Below the pieces are notes generated by a model. That model made no database searches. It saw only the letters and a list, made by a program, of their open reading frames with translations, and was not told where the DNA came from. A DNA stretch of 38,851 nucleotides from Snowella sp. (GTDB taxonomy: Bacteria; Cyanobacteriota; Cyanobacteriia; Cyanobacteriales; Microcystaceae), in contig QBMS01000028.1 in the NCBI GenBank assembly GCA_003249095.1, positions 1 through 38,851 of the forward strand. Direction: 5' to 3'. This document shows, piece by piece, positions 38,768 to 38,851 of the stretch. Positions within the stretch are counted from its first letter, which is position 1, and each line of letters begins with the position of its first letter. The translations under genes and the position numbers were made by a program.

Positions 38768-38851
38768 ATGGCAGCATATTCGCTAGATTTACGCCAAAGA
38801 ATACTAACGGCATGGCAAAACCAAGAAAATACTCAAAGAGGTTTAGCAAAA
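38768..38851 (+). CDS. IS630-family transposase, N-terminal part (cut by window edge)
   Basis: Only 28 codons are present. The start MAAYSLDLRQRILTAWQ followed by TQRGLAK is the typical first helix-turn-helix of IS630-family transposases of cyanobacteria (consensus YSLDLRQKIV, then QRxLAK). The catalytic DDE domain would lie beyond the right edge. It is divergent from ptuA, with 91 bp between the starts. The terminal repeat of the element was not identified. Confidence 0.75.
   Translation, partial: MAAYSLDLRQRILTAWQNQENTQRGLAK

Overview
The window comes from a cyanobacterium. The HIP1 octamer GCGATCGC recurs throughout, the DNA is AT-rich, and the gene set fits: HemJ-type protoporphyrinogen oxidase, a PucC-like chlorophyll-delivery transporter, a DUF1400 alpha/beta hydrolase, DUF29, and a TPR-CHAT protein. 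The content and interspersed repeats resemble unicellular or colonial chroococcalean genomes (Microcystis, Gloeothece or Cyanothece type), but the species cannot be fixed from the sequence alone.

Layout. Both edges are cut transposase genes (1-209 minus, zinc-ribbon type; 38768-38851 plus, IS630 type). From the left: a vMAP-HTH/AAA-like ATPase; a 0.8-kb repeat-bearing gap; a zinc-ribbon membrane protein; a secreted DUF1400 hydrolase; a DUF29 protein and hemJ on the minus strand; a CPA2 cation/proton antiporter with C-terminal USP-like domains and a small secreted protein; a DUF427 protein; an overlapping pair of a Tat-type substrate-binding protein and a PAS sensor histidine kinase; gyrB carrying a 551-residue intein with LAGLIDADG endonuclease motifs and a putative HTH; a GT9 glycosyltransferase and threonine deaminase (ilvA); an RsbW-like anti-sigma kinase; an AI-2E family permease; and a 933-residue membrane protein with conserved cysteines and a C-terminal cyclic-nucleotide-binding-like domain.

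From 25.7 to 34.0 kb lies an accessory-looking block: a membrane TPR protein, a FecR-like/TPR secreted protein (4-bp overlap), a MITE-like inverted repeat, an overlapping small protein/HNH nuclease pair, and a large exported TPR-CHAT (caspase-like) gene. The TPR-CHAT gene is split by a -1 frameshift at a sequence that fits the canonical slippery heptamer A AAG GGG. It also has about twelve exactly phased 120-bp TPR repeats. A 28-bp exact direct repeat brackets the block: one copy is the 3' end of the preceding gene, the other sits just after the CHAT gene in a short remnant that looks like a second copy of that gene end.

The right end holds a PucC-like transporter with deoC, then a two-gene Septu-type anti-phage system (PtuA ATPase and PtuB HNH nuclease, GTGA overlap) beside the IS630 transposase. 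The points most worth checking are the frameshifted TPR-CHAT gene and its flanking direct repeat, the substrate-binding-protein/histidine-kinase pair without transporter genes, the HTH-containing GyrB intein, and the unusual membrane cysteine/cNMP-like protein. Ordinary housekeeping genes account for much of the rest.
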